Shown here piece after piece: positions 63,632-64,000 of a stretch of 64,000 nucleotides of DNA (the stretch's first letter is position 1; every line of letters begins with the position of its first letter). The stretch is from an uncultured Lachnospiraceae bacterium. GTDB lineage: Bacteria > Bacillota > Clostridia > Lachnospirales > Lachnospiraceae. Below the pieces are notes generated by a model. The model ran no database searches and was not told the DNA's origin. It worked only from the letters and a program-made list of their open reading frames with translations. The stretch covers positions 1 to 64,000 of the forward strand of contig CAKRES010000014.1 in the NCBI GenBank assembly GCA_934317845.1. The letters are read 5' to 3'. The position numbers and the translations under genes were made by a program.

Positions 63632-63660
63632 TTGACATTGCATGGATAAAAAGATATAAT
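63632..63660 (+). promoter_or_regulatory. Sigma-A promoter of greA
   Basis: Perfect TTGACA at 63632-63637 and TATAAT at 63655-63660 with a 17-base spacer. Confidence 0.94.
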
Positions 63661-63742
63661 GGATTGATATGTGCAAGTCTTAGCACAAGAGTAAGAAAAG
63701 GCAGCAGATGCTAAAAGAGATTGTAAGAAAGGGTGTAGAAAA

Positions 63743-64000
63743 ATGGCAGGAAAAAACATTTTAACCTTAAGCGGATTGAAAGAATTAGAGGAAGAGTTAC
63801 AGCACTTAAAAGTAGTAAAACGAAAAGAAGTAGCAGAGAAGATCAAAGAGGCACGTGCACAGGGTGACTTATCCGAGAACGCCGAGTATGATGCAGCCAA
63901 AGACGAGCAGAGCGATATGGAGAAACGTATCGAGGAGATCGAGAAGATCCTTAAAAATGCAGAAGTTATTGATGAGGGAGAAGTGGATCTCAATAAAGTA
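63743..64000 (+). CDS. greA: Transcription elongation factor GreA (3' end beyond window)
   Basis: Rescues backtracked RNA polymerase by stimulating transcript cleavage. The first 86 residues are visible and are the coiled-coil N-terminal domain: [40 protein letters not shown] (with the catalytic acidic tip D/E) and [32 protein letters not shown] precedes the ATG. The rest of the gene is cut by the window edge. Confidence 0.95.
   Translation, partial: MAGKNILTLSGLKELEEELQHLKVVKRKEVAEKIKEARAQGDLSENAEYDAAKDEQSDMEKRIEEIEKILKNAEVIDEGEVDLNKV

Overview
The window looks like a chromosomal segment of a Firmicute of class Clostridia, most probably a Lachnospiraceae gut anaerobe. The support is the S10-spc-alpha gene order, strong AGGAGG ribosome binding sites, a leucine T-box, cotJABC spore-coat genes, BspA-like and beta-helix surface proteins, and an ECF transporter module directly behind rplQ. 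No phage, plasmid, CRISPR, transposase or rRNA gene was found. One tRNA gene (Leu, CAG) is present.

Layout. 1-4650: galE, tRNA-Leu, a putP-like sodium symporter, a small membrane protein and a class I methyltransferase. 4727-21277: the ribosomal protein superoperon (rpsJ to rplQ, with secY, adk, map, infA and rpoA), with structured non-coding spacers before rpsJ, between rpsJ and rplC, and between rpmJ and rpsM. 21364-24746: a fused two-domain EcfA ATPase, EcfT and TruA. 24948-27099: a PAS-like orphan protein, then rplM-rpsI. 27183-27480: a tandem array of a 72-bp hairpin repeat. 27605-29709: unrecognised membrane proteins. 29882-36292: a hybrid histidine kinase, its response regulator and two MATE exporters. 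36316-40434: manA, PTS enzyme I and a membrane/cytidylate-kinase-like fusion. 40539-53820: a 2,439-residue beta-helix surface protein, a Na/Pi transporter, icd and a BspA-like protein. 53842-56701: a leucine T-box, leuA and a secreted lysine-rich protein. 56895-60442: cotJABC on the minus strand, divergent from a YfhO-like membrane protein. 60523-64000: birA, a small unknown, coaX, dusB and the start of greA.

How the genes work together. The large central block makes ribosomes, the Sec translocon channel, RNA polymerase alpha, adenylate kinase and methionine aminopeptidase. EcfA/EcfT energise vitamin uptake through S-components encoded elsewhere. BirA and CoaX handle biotin and pantothenate, so the window has a modest cofactor theme. 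The kinase-regulator-MATE genes overlap or nearly abut and probably form one operon. The surface proteins suggest host or polysaccharide contact.

I found no complete novel defence or mobile system. The most unusual items are: a repeat whose first copy continues the rpsH frame past its stop codon; the 72-bp hairpin array in which every unit carries the same 13-codon micro-ORF; the fused EcfA; the membrane/kinase fusion; the giant four-cassette surface protein; and two perfect palindromes placed inside candidate promoters. All functional calls come from reading motifs by eye; no database search or folding program was run.
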